A DNA stretch of 64,000 nucleotides from Aporhodopirellula aestuarii (GCF_023701485.1 NZ_JAMQBK010000008.1:150085-214084); one strand, 5' to 3'. Numbered from the stretch's first letter, positions 9,009 through 18,742 are shown. Notes: generated by a model not told the origin, from the sequence alone. Numbers and translations: made by a program.

Positions 9009-10022
9009 GTGAAGCCCGTTATGAGCGAAGCTACGATTTCGACAGCGGGTCCTGACGAAGTCCTGATGCTGTTTGGTCCCCGTGACCAGCACGTCCGCAA
9101 ACTCCGCCGTCTATTTGGTGTCGATATCACGCACCGTGATGGACGTGTTCGGGTAGCGGGAGAAGAAACAAAGGTTAGCGCCGCGACGCGCACGTTGGAG
9201 CGACTTCGCGTGATCGCGCGAAAGAAACGTGAGTTGACCGTCGGCGATGTCGAAACCGCTGCGACCGAAGAAGGTGCGATCGTTGAAAATGGCGTGCCGG
9301 CCCGGCCGAGCAGCGAGAAGATCGACATCCAACACGCCGGCCGCAAGATCACACCGCGGACGCCTGGGCAAGCCAAATATGTTGAAGCGATCCGGACGCA
9401 TGACTTAACTTTTGCGACCGGGCCCGCGGGCTGCGGTAAAACGTATCTTGCTGTTGCCACAGCAGTCGAAGCTTACAAATCAGGTCAGGTCCGCAAGATC
9501 GTGCTCGTCCGTCCTGCCGTCGAAGCGGGAGAGAGTCTCGGTTTCCTGCCGGGCGACTTGCGTGCGAAACTCAATCCGTACCTCCGTCCGCTGATGGATG
9601 CTCTCGGCGAGATGGTCGATTTCGACCAAGCCCGTGGGTTGATGGAGCAAGACGTGATCGAAATCATCCCGTTGGCCTACATGCGTGGTCGAACGCTCAA
9701 TGATGCGTTCATCATTTTGGACGAAGCCCAAAACACGACCGTCGCTCAGATGAAAATGTTCCTGACCCGAATGGGCGAACGGAGCAAGATGGTCGTCAGT
9801 GGTGATGCGACTCAGTTGGACTTGCCACGGGGCGTGCGGAGCGGCCTGCATGATGCGTTGTACCGACTCAGCGCTATCGACGGCGTCAGCGTGATTCGAT
9901 TGGGGGCACATGATATTGTTCGTCACCGATTGGTGCAGGCGATCGTGAATGCCTACGAAGCGTCTGAACGGCGGGAGACACACAACGGGGCGATGAATTC
10001 CAGCCCTGACGGTTCTCAATGA
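9009..10022 (+). CDS. PhoH-like ATPase
   Basis: A PhoH family P-loop ATPase of 337 residues, often encoded next to ybeY and linked to RNA metabolism. The N-terminal 110 residues resemble a KH-like domain (LMLFGPRDQHVRKLRRLFG onwards). Walker A is GPAGCGKTY near 138-146 and Walker B is IILDEAQN near 235-242; SGDATQLDLP is also family-typical. The start is GTG at 9009; an ATG at 9021 is equally possible. Nineteen bp separate it from the 7TM-HD gene, so it is the first gene of the phoH/HD/ybeY/CBS block. Confidence 0.95.
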   Translation: MKPVMSEATISTAGPDEVLMLFGPRDQHVRKLRRLFGVDITHRDGRVRVAGEETKVSAATRTLERLRVIARKKRELTVGDVETAATEEGAIVENGVPARPSSEKIDIQHAGRKITPRTPGQAKYVEAIRTHDLTFATGPAGCGKTYLAVATAVEAYKSGQVRKIVLVRPAVEAGESLGFLPGDLRAKLNPYLRPLMDALGEMVDFDQARGLMEQDVIEIIPLAYMRGRTLNDAFIILDEAQNTTVAQMKMFLTRMGERSKMVVSGDATQLDLPRGVRSGLHDALYRLSAIDGVSVIRLGAHDIVRHRLVQAIVNAYEASERRETHNGAMNSSPDGSQ

Positions 10023-10041
10023 GCGAGCTCGAGAGATCATC

Positions 10042-12405
10042 ATGAGCACTGCAAAAACTCAACGTGCGGGTAAAGAACGCATCGAATCGCTCGGTATCCC
10101 TAAGCCCAAATGGGTGACGTGGTGGGATAAGAGCGATAAGAGCAATCTTGCAATCCGGTTTGCGCTCGCGTTCGTCGCGGCGGTGGTGTTGCTAGCCTCC
10201 TGTCGCACATGGCAACCGACGTTCGCCTATCGGATGGGCGCGATTCCGGCGCGTGACTTGATGAGTCGGGTGACCTTTCAAGTTCCCGATCGCGTGGCGA
10301 CGGATGACCAACGCGAACGCAAACGCCGCGAAGTCTTGACGCTGTATCGGAATTCGCCGGTCAGACTCGAGCAGCTTCGTGCGGCACTGCGTAACCGATT
10401 GTTCTTGGTACTGGGGGCGTCCTCGTATGAACAGCTCGGAGAAAAAGAAAAGGCCGCGTTGGCCGAGTTCTACGAAGGCAGCGAAACGTCTTCCGAAGAC
10501 GAGTCCCCGGCCGAACGGTTCGCATTGCTCAAACGCGTGTTTGCCAAAGACGTCGAGCTGACGGAACTTGAGAGTGTCGTTGAGTCGGCGATGATGCCGC
10601 TCTATCGAAACGGCGTGTTGCAGGCACCGCAACACTCGCCCGAGCAAGGTTCGCAGCGGATGATCCGTGTGTTCCAGGGCAATGAGACGGACGAAGCGGT
10701 GCCGGTCGAACTCAGCAAGGTTCGGATCGCCGAAGCCGCGAGCGAGCTTCGCACGAAACTCAAAGAGAATTTCCGGACGCGATATCCGTCCGATGAAGGC
10801 CAGGTCGCGGCGGAGATGATCGCGAAATGGTTGCGTGATCAGTTGCCGAATTATGAAACGTTGAAGTACGACGACGAACTCAGCCAGAAAGCACGTGACC
10901 AAGCGGCCGAAGCGGTCGAGACGGTGCAGATGACGTATTATGCGGGCCAGTCCAAACTCGCCGATGCGGGCAAACCGCTCAGCATCCGGGAGCTCGAGTT
11001 GCTCCGGAGTGAGTGGAAAGTGCTCGTCGATAACATGCAGATCTTCGACCGGGTGGCACGCGTGGCTGCGTTCGCCGGAATGATCATCGCGTTGTATCTG
11101 TTGTGCGGCTCTTACATCTGGTTTGTCGACGATCGGGCGTTGATGACCGATCATTGGAAACTCGCCAGGGTCTTATCGCTGGTGGTCGCAACGATCGTGC
11201 TGAGTTACTACGCCTCCCGCGATGCGTGGCGGGCGGAGTTGGTGCCGTTGGTGCTCGCATCGATCACCGCGGCCGTCGTGTATGGTCGCGATTTCGCGTT
11301 GTTGGTCATGGCGGGTGCGAGTCTGAGCGTGACATTGTTGCTTGGTGCAGACCTCTCTAACTTGGTCGTGATGGCGGCCGCTTGCACGTCGTGTGCGTTG
11401 CTGACCGGTCGAATCCGCAGTCGTACTCACCTGATCACGGTGGGGATCCTGTCGGCTGTGATCACGATGTTGACGACCATTGGTGTGGGAATTGTGTCCG
11501 GACAAACGTTGTCGTCAGGCGCGCCCGGCGAATCGCTCGAGCCGATGTTGCTCAGTGGGCCCTTGCAACGGGTGTTGTCGGGTTTGGTCAGCGAAGCGGG
11601 CTGGGCAGGACTGTGTATTTTGGTTTCCTCGTTGGCGATGACCGGCCTGCTTCCGTTGGTTGAAAAAGCGTTCGGGGTGCAAACGGATCTTTCGCTGTTG
11701 GAACTTGGCGATGCGAGTCACCCGTTGTTGCGGCGATTGGCCCAGCGGGCACCGGGAACATACAACCACTCGATCAATGTCGCGTCGATCGCCGAGGCGG
11801 CTGCTGATGCGATCGGTGCGAATGGATTGCTCGTCCGTGTGGGCGCGTATTTCCACGACATCGGCAAGATGTTCAAGCCCGAATACTTCATCGAGAATCA
11901 AAGTGCGGGCATCAATCAACACGATTCACTGCAGCCAGCGATGAGCACGTTGGTGATCATCGCGCACGTCAAAGACGGTGCGGACCTCGCTCGCAATCAC
12001 CATTTGCCGCGTCCGATCATCGACTTCATTCTGCAGCATCACGGCACCACGTTGGTGGAGTATTTTTACCGCGAAGCGGCCCGCCGGAGCGAAGAGGACC
12101 CGAACCGTGAATCGGTCAGCGATAAGGATTTCCGCTATCCGGGACCGAAACCACAAACCCTCGAAGCCGCAGTATTGATGCTCGCCGATACCGTCGAGAG
12201 TGCGTCACGGACGTTGGTCGATCCGACTCCCGCGCGGATTTCGAACCTCGTTGACGCGATCGCGCAGAAGAAGGTTTCTGACGGCCAGTTCGATGAATGT
12301 GGTCTAACGTTTTCGCAGCTCCATCGGGTCCGCCAAAGTTTGGTGAAGTCGCTGACTGCGATCTATCATGCACGTGTCAAATATCCAGGGCAGCAATCCG
12401 CGTGA
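10042..12405 (+). CDS. 7TM-HD family membrane phosphohydrolase (PgpH/YqfF-like)
   Basis: A 787-residue protein of the 7TMR-HD family, whose characterised members (PgpH) hydrolyse cyclic di-AMP. It has one N-terminal helix (about 33-52), a long extracytoplasmic region (about 55-330), about seven helices (335-520) and a cytoplasmic HD domain (550-740). Metal-binding residues are visible in YNHSINVA, FHDIGKMFKPEYF and the QHHGTTLVEYFY segment. Its place between phoH and ybeY matches the conserved order in many bacteria. It overlaps the ybeY start if GTG at 12402 is used. No diadenylate cyclase gene is in the window, so the substrate is inferred from the family. Confidence 0.93.
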   Translation: MSTAKTQRAGKERIESLGIPKPKWVTWWDKSDKSNLAIRFALAFVAAVVLLASCRTWQPTFAYRMGAIPARDLMSRVTFQVPDRVATDDQRERKRREVLTLYRNSPVRLEQLRAALRNRLFLVLGASSYEQLGEKEKAALAEFYEGSETSSEDESPAERFALLKRVFAKDVELTELESVVESAMMPLYRNGVLQAPQHSPEQGSQRMIRVFQGNETDEAVPVELSKVRIAEAASELRTKLKENFRTRYPSDEGQVAAEMIAKWLRDQLPNYETLKYDDELSQKARDQAAEAVETVQMTYYAGQSKLADAGKPLSIRELELLRSEWKVLVDNMQIFDRVARVAAFAGMIIALYLLCGSYIWFVDDRALMTDHWKLARVLSLVVATIVLSYYASRDAWRAELVPLVLASITAAVVYGRDFALLVMAGASLSVTLLLGADLSNLVVMAAACTSCALLTGRIRSRTHLITVGILSAVITMLTTIGVGIVSGQTLSSGAPGESLEPMLLSGPLQRVLSGLVSEAGWAGLCILVSSLAMTGLLPLVEKAFGVQTDLSLLELGDASHPLLRRLAQRAPGTYNHSINVASIAEAAADAIGANGLLVRVGAYFHDIGKMFKPEYFIENQSAGINQHDSLQPAMSTLVIIAHVKDGADLARNHHLPRPIIDFILQHHGTTLVEYFYREAARRSEEDPNRESVSDKDFRYPGPKPQTLEAAVLMLADTVESASRTLVDPTPARISNLVDAIAQKKVSDGQFDECGLTFSQLHRVRQSLVKSLTAIYHARVKYPGQQSA

Positions 12406-12884
12406 CCGATCTGATGAGTGAGATTGAGATCACGATCGACGCTCGCGTCCGCGAAAAGGTTCGCGAGCACTCCACGCCAGAGCACCCGCTCGGGATCGCG
12501 GAGATCGAATCGGCGGTACGCAGAGCCGCATCGATCGGGAATTGCACCGATTGCCGAGTCGGCGTCCGAGTGACCGACGATCCGACGATTCACGAGATCA
12601 ATCGGGAATTTCTGCAGCATGATTACCCGACCGATGTGATCAGCTTCCCGTATGAGTTGCAGCCTCCGGTCGTCGAAGGCGAATTAGTGGTTAGTATCGA
12701 TACCGCGGCGAGCGAAGCGGTCGACGTGGGATGGTCGGTCGCTGAAGAGTTGTTGCTGTACGTGATCCATGGGACGTTGCACTTAGTCGGCTTCGACGAC
12801 ACCGACGAAGAAACACGAAAAGAAATGCGAGAAGCCGAACGAAAGGCACTCCAGATGCCAGCCAGTAAACCAGCCACCCCCTGA
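12402..12884 (+). CDS. ybeY: Endoribonuclease YbeY
   Basis: A single-strand endoribonuclease used in 16S rRNA maturation and ribosome quality control. The 160-residue product has the central RxxNxxYLxxDxPTDVISF-like segment (INREFLQHDYPTDVISFPYE) and the C-terminal metal site HGTLHLVGFDD. The classical motif is H-G-x-L-H-L-x-G-x-D-H; here the last His is Asp. GTG at 12402 overlaps the HD gene stop (GTGA), and ATG at 12414 is an alternative. An upstream in-frame extension to 12297 lies inside the HD gene and was not used. Part of the phoH block. Confidence 0.93.
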   Translation: MTDLMSEIEITIDARVREKVREHSTPEHPLGIAEIESAVRRAASIGNCTDCRVGVRVTDDPTIHEINREFLQHDYPTDVISFPYELQPPVVEGELVVSIDTAASEAVDVGWSVAEELLLYVIHGTLHLVGFDDTDEETRKEMREAERKALQMPASKPATP

Positions 12885-12885
12885 T

Positions 12886-12938
12886 CTCCCAACTCCCAAC
12901 TCCCAAACCCTCTGCCCTTTTCACACACACACTCACTC
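12886..12938 (+). repeat. C/T-rich leader with CTCCCAA x3 and CA repeat
   Basis: Three perfect CTCCCAA units (12886-12906), a pyrimidine-rich stretch and a CA repeat (12922-12931) fill the 57 bp between ybeY and the CBS gene. No purine-rich ribosome-binding site is visible before the ATG at 12942. Confidence 0.7.
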
Positions 12939-12941
12939 TTC

Positions 12942-14234
12942 ATGACTGAACTTCCATTCTGGGTCGCCGTGGCCTGGACGATTTCTGGTTTTCTGCTCGG
13001 CAGCATTGGCGGTCTCGGCGTCGAACTGCTCGACGGGTTTGCCGGTCGATCGTTTGAAGTCTACTGCCGAGTGAAGAAGAACCGAGACCGGTTCGGTTCG
13101 GTGCTCGATCATCAGGACGCTGCGATCCGGGGCAGCGAATATTTGCGGATGATCGGCACGGTTCTGTTCTTGATGTTCGGAACGATCGCCGTGATCGACC
13201 ATTACGGCGAAGAGCGTCAAACATTGGTCGCGTGGGGGATTGTGGCAGGGCTGTTGATGATGCTCACGCATCTCTGGTTGCCCGCCGCGGTGACGCGTTT
13301 CACTTCGGCACCATTGTTGTATTACACGTGGCCGTTCTGGTTCACGTTGTCGATTACCATGCGGCCGTTGCAAGCGCCGGGCGAAGTTCTCGAGATTGTG
13401 ACGCGTCGGCTCGCCGGGAAGCTCGAGACCGAAGACGAAGACGAGGAACAGCTTGAAGATGAAATTCGCACGATCGTAGCCGCGGGAACACGTGAAGGTT
13501 ACTTCGGTCCAGGCGTGCGAGAAATGATTCAAGGCGTGATGGAGCTTCACGAAGATACCGTCGGGCATATCATGACCCCGCGGGGTGACGTTGAAGCGAT
13601 CGACGCCACGTGCACGTGGCAGGACGCGGTTGCCAAGATCATCGCGAGTGGCCGAACCCGTTATCCGGTCTACGAAGCCAACATCGATAACGTTGTTGGG
13701 ATTCTGTTCGTCAAGGATTTATTGCCGTTTTTGGTTTCCGACGGGTTGCCCAATCAACCGATCGTGGAGTTGTGTCGTCGACCTTGGTCGGTACCGAAGG
13801 ACCGCAGTGTGGAAGCGTTGTTGATGGAGTTTCTGCACAACCGTTCGCACATGGCGATTGTGGTCGACGAGTTCCAGCAAACGGCAGGCGTTGTGACGAT
13901 CGAAGACGCTCTCGAAGAGATCGTTGGCGAGATCGTTGATGAGTCTGACGAAGAAGAAGAGTACGGGATTCGTGTGATTGACGATAACACGATCGAAGTC
14001 GATGGCCGGGTGATGATCGATGATCTCAACGAACAGGTGCACTGGGACATCCCCGAGAGTGAAGACTACGAAACGATCGCGGGCTGGGTGCTGTATAACA
14101 CGGGATCGATTCCCGACGCGGGTCACCTGTTGAAACTCGGGAATTTGGAGATTGAAATTTTGCGGGCCACCAATCGCAAAATCGAATCGATGCAGCTCCG
14201 GCGTGGTAACGGTGTCTCGCAGTGGGCGGGATAG
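12942..14234 (+). CDS. Hemolysin C/CorC-like membrane protein with paired CBS domains
   Basis: A 430-residue membrane protein with four or five hydrophobic helices in the first 160 residues, an acidic linker (ETEDEDEEQLEDEI), two CBS domains (about 205-320; IMTPRGDVEAID and the VVDEFQQTAGVVTIEDALEEI signature) and a CorC_HlyC-like C-terminal domain (about 345-420; DDLNEQVHWDIPESEDYETIAG). CorC/CNNM proteins are associated with divalent cation export or protection. Genes of this type often follow ybeY. The start ATG is preceded by a C/T-rich repeat leader. Confidence 0.88.
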   Translation: MTELPFWVAVAWTISGFLLGSIGGLGVELLDGFAGRSFEVYCRVKKNRDRFGSVLDHQDAAIRGSEYLRMIGTVLFLMFGTIAVIDHYGEERQTLVAWGIVAGLLMMLTHLWLPAAVTRFTSAPLLYYTWPFWFTLSITMRPLQAPGEVLEIVTRRLAGKLETEDEDEEQLEDEIRTIVAAGTREGYFGPGVREMIQGVMELHEDTVGHIMTPRGDVEAIDATCTWQDAVAKIIASGRTRYPVYEANIDNVVGILFVKDLLPFLVSDGLPNQPIVELCRRPWSVPKDRSVEALLMEFLHNRSHMAIVVDEFQQTAGVVTIEDALEEIVGEIVDESDEEEEYGIRVIDDNTIEVDGRVMIDDLNEQVHWDIPESEDYETIAGWVLYNTGSIPDAGHLLKLGNLEIEILRATNRKIESMQLRRGNGVSQWAG

Positions 14235-14418
14235 GTCAGAAGCCTCATAGACCGGTTGGATTATCGCGTTGGGCGGTGAACGTCGTGCCCTCAGGCTGGG
14301 CTCGGTTCACGTGCTGAGACAGTTCGGCGCGGCCGTTGTCTCGACCCTTCCGCTTTTCTGCCGACCTGCAACAATTGGGAACGATCGAAACCGCATCCCA
14401 CGCACCTGGTGAATCGCA

Positions 14419-15327
14419 ATGCCCATGGCATCTCCCGTATCCAACCCCGCCAGCAACCAATCCGACGCGACCGGTTTGCCCGACGATAGTCCGCTTCGTA
14501 TCGGCAATCACACGCTGAAAAGCCGTTTAATCGTCGGCACGGGGCGATACGATTCGATGGATCAAATGCGGGATTCATTAGCCGCGTCAGGCAGCGACTG
14601 CGTCACCGTCGCGGTCCGCCGCGAGCGTTTGTATGACAAAACCGGCCAAAACATTCTCGATTTTCTCGATCCCGAACGATACACGCTGCTTCCCAATACG
14701 GCGGGGTGCTACACCGCCACCGACGCGGTTCGGGCTGCCCGCTTGGGGCGTGAAATTCTCAGAACGCTAGGTAATCCAGGTGCCGATTGGGTCAAACTCG
14801 AGGTGCTCGGTGATTCAAAAACGTTGTTGCCCGACCCCGTCGAAACGGTCATCGCGTGCGAAAAGCTAGTGGAAGATGGGTTTTCCGTGTTGTGTTACAC
14901 AAGCGATTGCCCGATCACGGCGGTTCGGCTGAAAAAAGCGGGTGCCGCCAGTGTGATGCCGGCGGGCAGCCCGATCGGCAGCGGTCAGGGAATTTTGAAC
15001 CCCAACAGTTTGAAGATCATTTTGGAATATCTCAAAGATGATGACCCCGATTATCCCGTGATCATCGATGCGGGTGTCGGAACGGCAAGTGATGTTGCTA
15101 TCGCGATGGAACTCGGGGCCGACGGGGTGCTGTTGAACACCGCGATTGCCCATGCACGTGATCCTGTTCGCATGGCGGTGGCGATGAAACATGGGGTCAT
15201 TGCGGGCCGAAACGCGGCCCTCGCCGGACGGATTCCGGCCCGCTTGTACGGTACCGCAAGCAGCCCGAGCGAAGGTGTGATCAGCACCCGTCCTTACGGT
15301 AGCTCAAGCGACGGGACCGCCACGTAA
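14419..15327 (+). CDS. thiG: Thiazole synthase
   Basis: Forms the thiazole phosphate of thiamine from deoxyxylulose phosphate, dehydroglycine and the ThiS thiocarboxylate. The 302-residue product is a TIM barrel with [19 protein letters not shown] at the start of the core, the family-typical [22 protein letters not shown], the VKLEVLGD strand with the catalytic Lys, and [15 protein letters not shown] followed by the [21 protein letters not shown] phosphate site. The first 25 residues are a variable extension. No other thi gene and no TPP riboswitch is seen beside it; an isolated CTGAGA upstream lacks the rest of the aptamer. Confidence 0.96.
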   Translation: MPMASPVSNPASNQSDATGLPDDSPLRIGNHTLKSRLIVGTGRYDSMDQMRDSLAASGSDCVTVAVRRERLYDKTGQNILDFLDPERYTLLPNTAGCYTATDAVRAARLGREILRTLGNPGADWVKLEVLGDSKTLLPDPVETVIACEKLVEDGFSVLCYTSDCPITAVRLKKAGAASVMPAGSPIGSGQGILNPNSLKIILEYLKDDDPDYPVIIDAGVGTASDVAIAMELGADGVLLNTAIAHARDPVRMAVAMKHGVIAGRNAALAGRIPARLYGTASSPSEGVISTRPYGSSSDGTAT

Positions 15328-15463
15328 TTCGACGCCGACTTGGACGTGCGGTAGTTGGACCGCTTCGGAACTAGGCTCGCAGATCGTGCCGGCAAGAAAT
15401 GCGAGATTGTGACCGGCGTGTGTCTCAGTGGCATCGGATCTGGCGCTCGGTTAGCCTATTGGC

Positions 15464-17953
15464 ATGAACCAGCATAACGAAATCCGTCCTGTCATTCGGC
15501 CCACGATCCGGCTGCGAACCCAATCGGAGGCCAACGGTGCGGCTGCGTTGACAAATGTCGATTCGACACCTCAAGACACAGCCGGCAACGGCGGCTTGTC
15601 CGAGTCAGCGGATCCGTTTGCGGTGAATGATTCCGGTGCAACGATTGGTATCGAGGGCACGCCATCGTCGGGCCGTGAGTTTTATCAGTCAGGTTCGATT
15701 TGGACGCCTGATGATTCGCGGAAATCGGAATTGGTTACCGCCGTTCGAGCGATCGAAAACAAATCAACCGGCGGGTTTACCAAGTTCGTCGTGTTGCTGG
15801 TTTCACTCGCCGTCTTCGTCGCCGCCGGTGTCGCGTGGTGGGACCCGTGGATCGTATCGATGTTGGTTGTCGTGTTGTTGTTTCACGAAGCCGGACATTA
15901 CGTGGCGATGCGGGTGTTCGGTTACCGCAATGTGAAGATGTTTTTTATCCCGTTCTTGGGAGCCGCCGTGAGCGGTCGGCACTTCAACATTTCGGGTTGG
16001 AAGAAGGCACTGGTGTATCTCGCCGGGCCGGTTCCCGGAATCATCGCATCGCTGCCGTTGATGATCGCGGGGATTGCGTTGGAGACGGACTGGATGTTGG
16101 AACTTGGTGGCATGGGGTTGTTGCTCAATACGCTCAACCTGTTACCGATCATGCCGCTCGACGGCGGATGGATCATGCATCTGACCGTTTTCAGCCGGTC
16201 GCCGATCTTGGAGCTTGTTGCGAGGATGCTCGGTATCCTAGCGATGTTCGCCTTTGCGATCTTTACCAACAGCATCTTCATTCTCTTTATCGCGATCCCG
16301 TTGGTGATGTCGTTGCCGACAAACTTTCGGATCGCGAAGTTGATTCGGCGGTTACGGGATCGCCCGCTGCCACAGCCCGAGCGGGACGAAATTCCGGACG
16401 CGGCGATTCACCTCCTCGACCACGAGATCCAATCCACGCCGCTGGCTCCGACACCGACCCAGAACAAAGCCGCGATGATTGTACAGATGTACGAATCGTT
16501 GATCGTCAAGCCGCCGGGCATCGGTGCCACGTTGGCAATTTGGATGGTTTATGGCGGAGCGTTCTTGATCGCCATCTTCGGCGGAATTGGGATCTTGATC
16601 GGGAGGGATTTTTTCCAGGGCGGTTTGTTTGACGACGAACTTTTCGATGCGACCGAGCACCGCGTGTCGCTCGACGTTGACGACACGCAGTTTCAGCTTG
16701 GTACCGAACCGATCGATGGATCCTATCTCGCGGTGGCGCGATTCAACTCGGCTGCGGAGCTGGAGGCAGCGAAACGAAGTCTGCGAGACGACGATCTCAA
16801 GAAGTTCACGCACGCGCGTTTCGGTAACGTTTGGTTGGCATCGATCCCGAAGGACCCCGACAAAACAGACGCGGAGGAAGAAGAACTCTTTGATGACGAG
16901 TTCGCGGACGATTCCGATGAAGAGTTTCAGGAGCGCATGCGACGACTGTTTCGGCCGATCGACCCGGCGGAAACGTGGATTGCAAAGATCGCATCTGATA
17001 ACGCCGCTAACAAACGCCATCGGGCACCGGATGTGGCGGGACTCGATGAGGGTGTGCAGCAAGAGTTGCCTTCGCCCGGCGGTCCGGTCGTTGATGTGAT
17101 CAGCGGACTGCATCATTCCTCGATCCAAATTCGAGCGACTGCTCCAGATGCTGATGCGGCGGATCAAGTGTTGAAAAATTACTTCCAGATGCCGCGAGCG
17201 GGGAACGAGCGGTTGTACATGCCAGCGTGGTCGCCACTCGATCCGCCCACACCGTCGCAGATCCAATGCCGGACCGTTCTCAAGCTTCTGCTCGATGGGA
17301 TCACACGCGATTCGGCTCCGGACTTATTCGAGCAACGGCAACAGATCGGCAAAGAACAATACGAGCAGTTCGATGCCGACAACTATGACCCGCGCCAAGC
17401 CGCCGTGTTTGCTTCGCGGATTCGGGAGTTGCAATTAAGGTACACCGCCGAGGTATTGAGTGGGCTGGAAGGCGAACAGGCCGAAGTGGGGCGGATGTAT
17501 CAGCGATATCAACAGGACGAACTGGCCTTCCAAGCCTTGGTCGAACAACGTTCCATCGAGGCGCAGGCTCGTATCGCGGCAGGTGAACCGGCTGGCTCAG
17601 ATGCCGAAGACGATGCCGACGAGGAGTATCCGCTTCTGGATGACTATCTCGTCGACGAAACCAACCTGCTCGGGTTTTCCGATCCGACGCGACGGAGTCA
17701 TCATTTCGCGTCGCACGTCAGCGGTTCAGTGCTGACCCCGGACGATGTTCTCGCCGAGATGGCGGGGGACGATGACGAGATGCTTATCGTTCCCGCGATA
17801 AGTGATGATGAGGACGTGCGGTACCTCAATCTGTCCATTCATCGTGCGACGGATCAAACCGCCACCATCTCCGCGATCGTGGCGTTTCTCAATCAGCGTG
17901 GTTTCCACGACTTTGAATTACTCTACGCGACCCCCACGGCGGACTTCGACTGA
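15464..17953 (+). CDS. Large site-2 (M50) metalloprotease family protein
   Basis: An 829-residue membrane protein of the M50 family, intramembrane zinc proteases. The HEAGH motif is at 141-145 and the second motif LPIMPLDGGW at about 227-236 supplies the Asp ligand. Helices lie at about 107-140, 180-205, 215-232, 255-285 and 355-375. Residues 1-95 are hydrophilic and low in structure. The C-terminal 450 residues are soluble, with very acidic stretches (EEEELFDDEFADDSDEEF; DAEDDADEEYPLLDD) and no domain I recognise. Most M50 proteases are under 500 residues, so the tail is unusual. Substrate and partners unknown. Confidence 0.85.
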   Translation: MNQHNEIRPVIRPTIRLRTQSEANGAAALTNVDSTPQDTAGNGGLSESADPFAVNDSGATIGIEGTPSSGREFYQSGSIWTPDDSRKSELVTAVRAIENKSTGGFTKFVVLLVSLAVFVAAGVAWWDPWIVSMLVVVLLFHEAGHYVAMRVFGYRNVKMFFIPFLGAAVSGRHFNISGWKKALVYLAGPVPGIIASLPLMIAGIALETDWMLELGGMGLLLNTLNLLPIMPLDGGWIMHLTVFSRSPILELVARMLGILAMFAFAIFTNSIFILFIAIPLVMSLPTNFRIAKLIRRLRDRPLPQPERDEIPDAAIHLLDHEIQSTPLAPTPTQNKAAMIVQMYESLIVKPPGIGATLAIWMVYGGAFLIAIFGGIGILIGRDFFQGGLFDDELFDATEHRVSLDVDDTQFQLGTEPIDGSYLAVARFNSAAELEAAKRSLRDDDLKKFTHARFGNVWLASIPKDPDKTDAEEEELFDDEFADDSDEEFQERMRRLFRPIDPAETWIAKIASDNAANKRHRAPDVAGLDEGVQQELPSPGGPVVDVISGLHHSSIQIRATAPDADAADQVLKNYFQMPRAGNERLYMPAWSPLDPPTPSQIQCRTVLKLLLDGITRDSAPDLFEQRQQIGKEQYEQFDADNYDPRQAAVFASRIRELQLRYTAEVLSGLEGEQAEVGRMYQRYQQDELAFQALVEQRSIEAQARIAAGEPAGSDAEDDADEEYPLLDDYLVDETNLLGFSDPTRRSHHFASHVSGSVLTPDDVLAEMAGDDDEMLIVPAISDDEDVRYLNLSIHRATDQTATISAIVAFLNQRGFHDFELLYATPTADFD

Positions 17954-18059
17954 CTCGGTTGAGCCGTGCTCGGAGCGCTGGGCTGCGACTAGGGTGTTTT
18001 CTTACCTGGAAACTTGCTTTATCCGAACCGGATGGTTCACGCCCTACCGCAGAAAGACT

Positions 18060-18088
18060 TAGCGGAACGGCGCGAGCCGTCCGGTTCC
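18060..18088. repeat. Repeat family A, half palindrome
   Basis: Only the left half of the family A centre (AGCGGAACGGCGCGAGCCGT followed by CCGGTTCC) is present. The right half is missing, so this is a truncated copy about 90 bp before a full one. Confidence 0.65.
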
Positions 18089-18177
18089 ACACCGATTTTT
18101 AACGCCGACAAAGCACTCACTGGACACATTCGGGCAGCCTTATTCAAGTTATCGCCCCTCACGTAGCGGAGCCTCTC

Positions 18178-18298
18178 GGGACGCCGAGTGTTTAACTGAA
18201 GGGTTTCAATGTAGCGGAACGGCGCGAGCCGTCCGGTCCCGCGTTACCGGACGGCTCGCGTCGTTTCGTTAAATACGTCACTAAAACAATCGATGTCC
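18178..18298. repeat. Repeat family A, copy 3
   Basis: Starts GGGACGCCGAGTGTTTAACTG and ends CACTAAAACAATCGATGTCC. The centre carries the same palindrome (AGCGGAACGGCGCGAGCCGT and a slightly mutated complement ending CGTCGTTTCGTTA). Orientation matches the copy at 4698. Confidence 0.8.
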
Positions 18299-18338
18299 TC
18301 CGCAAACGAGGAATACGGGAACGCTCGTTCGCGGAATA

Positions 18339-18449
18339 GCTGTGAATTTATTCGCCAACGGCGAATTAACGTGGCCGTTTGATCCGCAAACGGAGGTTAG
18401 TGGTGCGCTCGTTCGCGGGAGCGAACGGCCACGTGGATAAATTCACAGC
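18339..18449. repeat. Repeat family B, copy 2
   Basis: Begins GCTGTGAATTTATTCGCC and ends GGATAAATTCACAGC, a near-perfect inverted pair, and is followed by CCTAGGAGCGAAC. It is in the opposite orientation to the copy at 4547. Internally it holds TTCGCGGGAGCGAA and GGCCGTTTGATCCGCAAACG. Confidence 0.75.
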
Positions 18450-18742
18450 CTAGGAGCGAACTCCACATTAATAGCTTCAAAGCTTCTGAAAACGCGTGAG
18501 ACGTCGCGTTACTCAGGTACGCCGCCCAGCAAATTCACAGCTGAACCGTTTGTTTTTGCGTGTGATTGATGCTGCCTCACCGGTGGTTGACTTTGACGGT
18601 TAGGCTGACCGTGCGATGTATTCCGATCGTGCTACGGTGCGCTCCGCTGTCAGGTCGATCAAGTCGAGGTATGTCACCTTCACGTCTGATTCTACCGATT
18701 GCATCGAGAACGCAGGTGGTAGCAATCGTGCCGCACGCTCCC

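Larger units (their letters stand above)
17954..18742. other. Spacer carrying family A and B repeats
   Basis: About 0.8 kb between the M50 gene and the cytochrome gene. It contains a half family A palindrome, one full family A unit and one family B unit, listed separately. Short open frames here, including an upstream extension of the cytochrome frame to 18566, show no protein-like features. Confidence 0.6.

Noticed and set aside
14235..14418. CTGAGA before thiG, suggesting a TPP riboswitch
   Set aside because: The GGGGTGC-type 5' part and the ACCTGATCTGG...AATGCCAGCG 3' core of the aptamer are missing.
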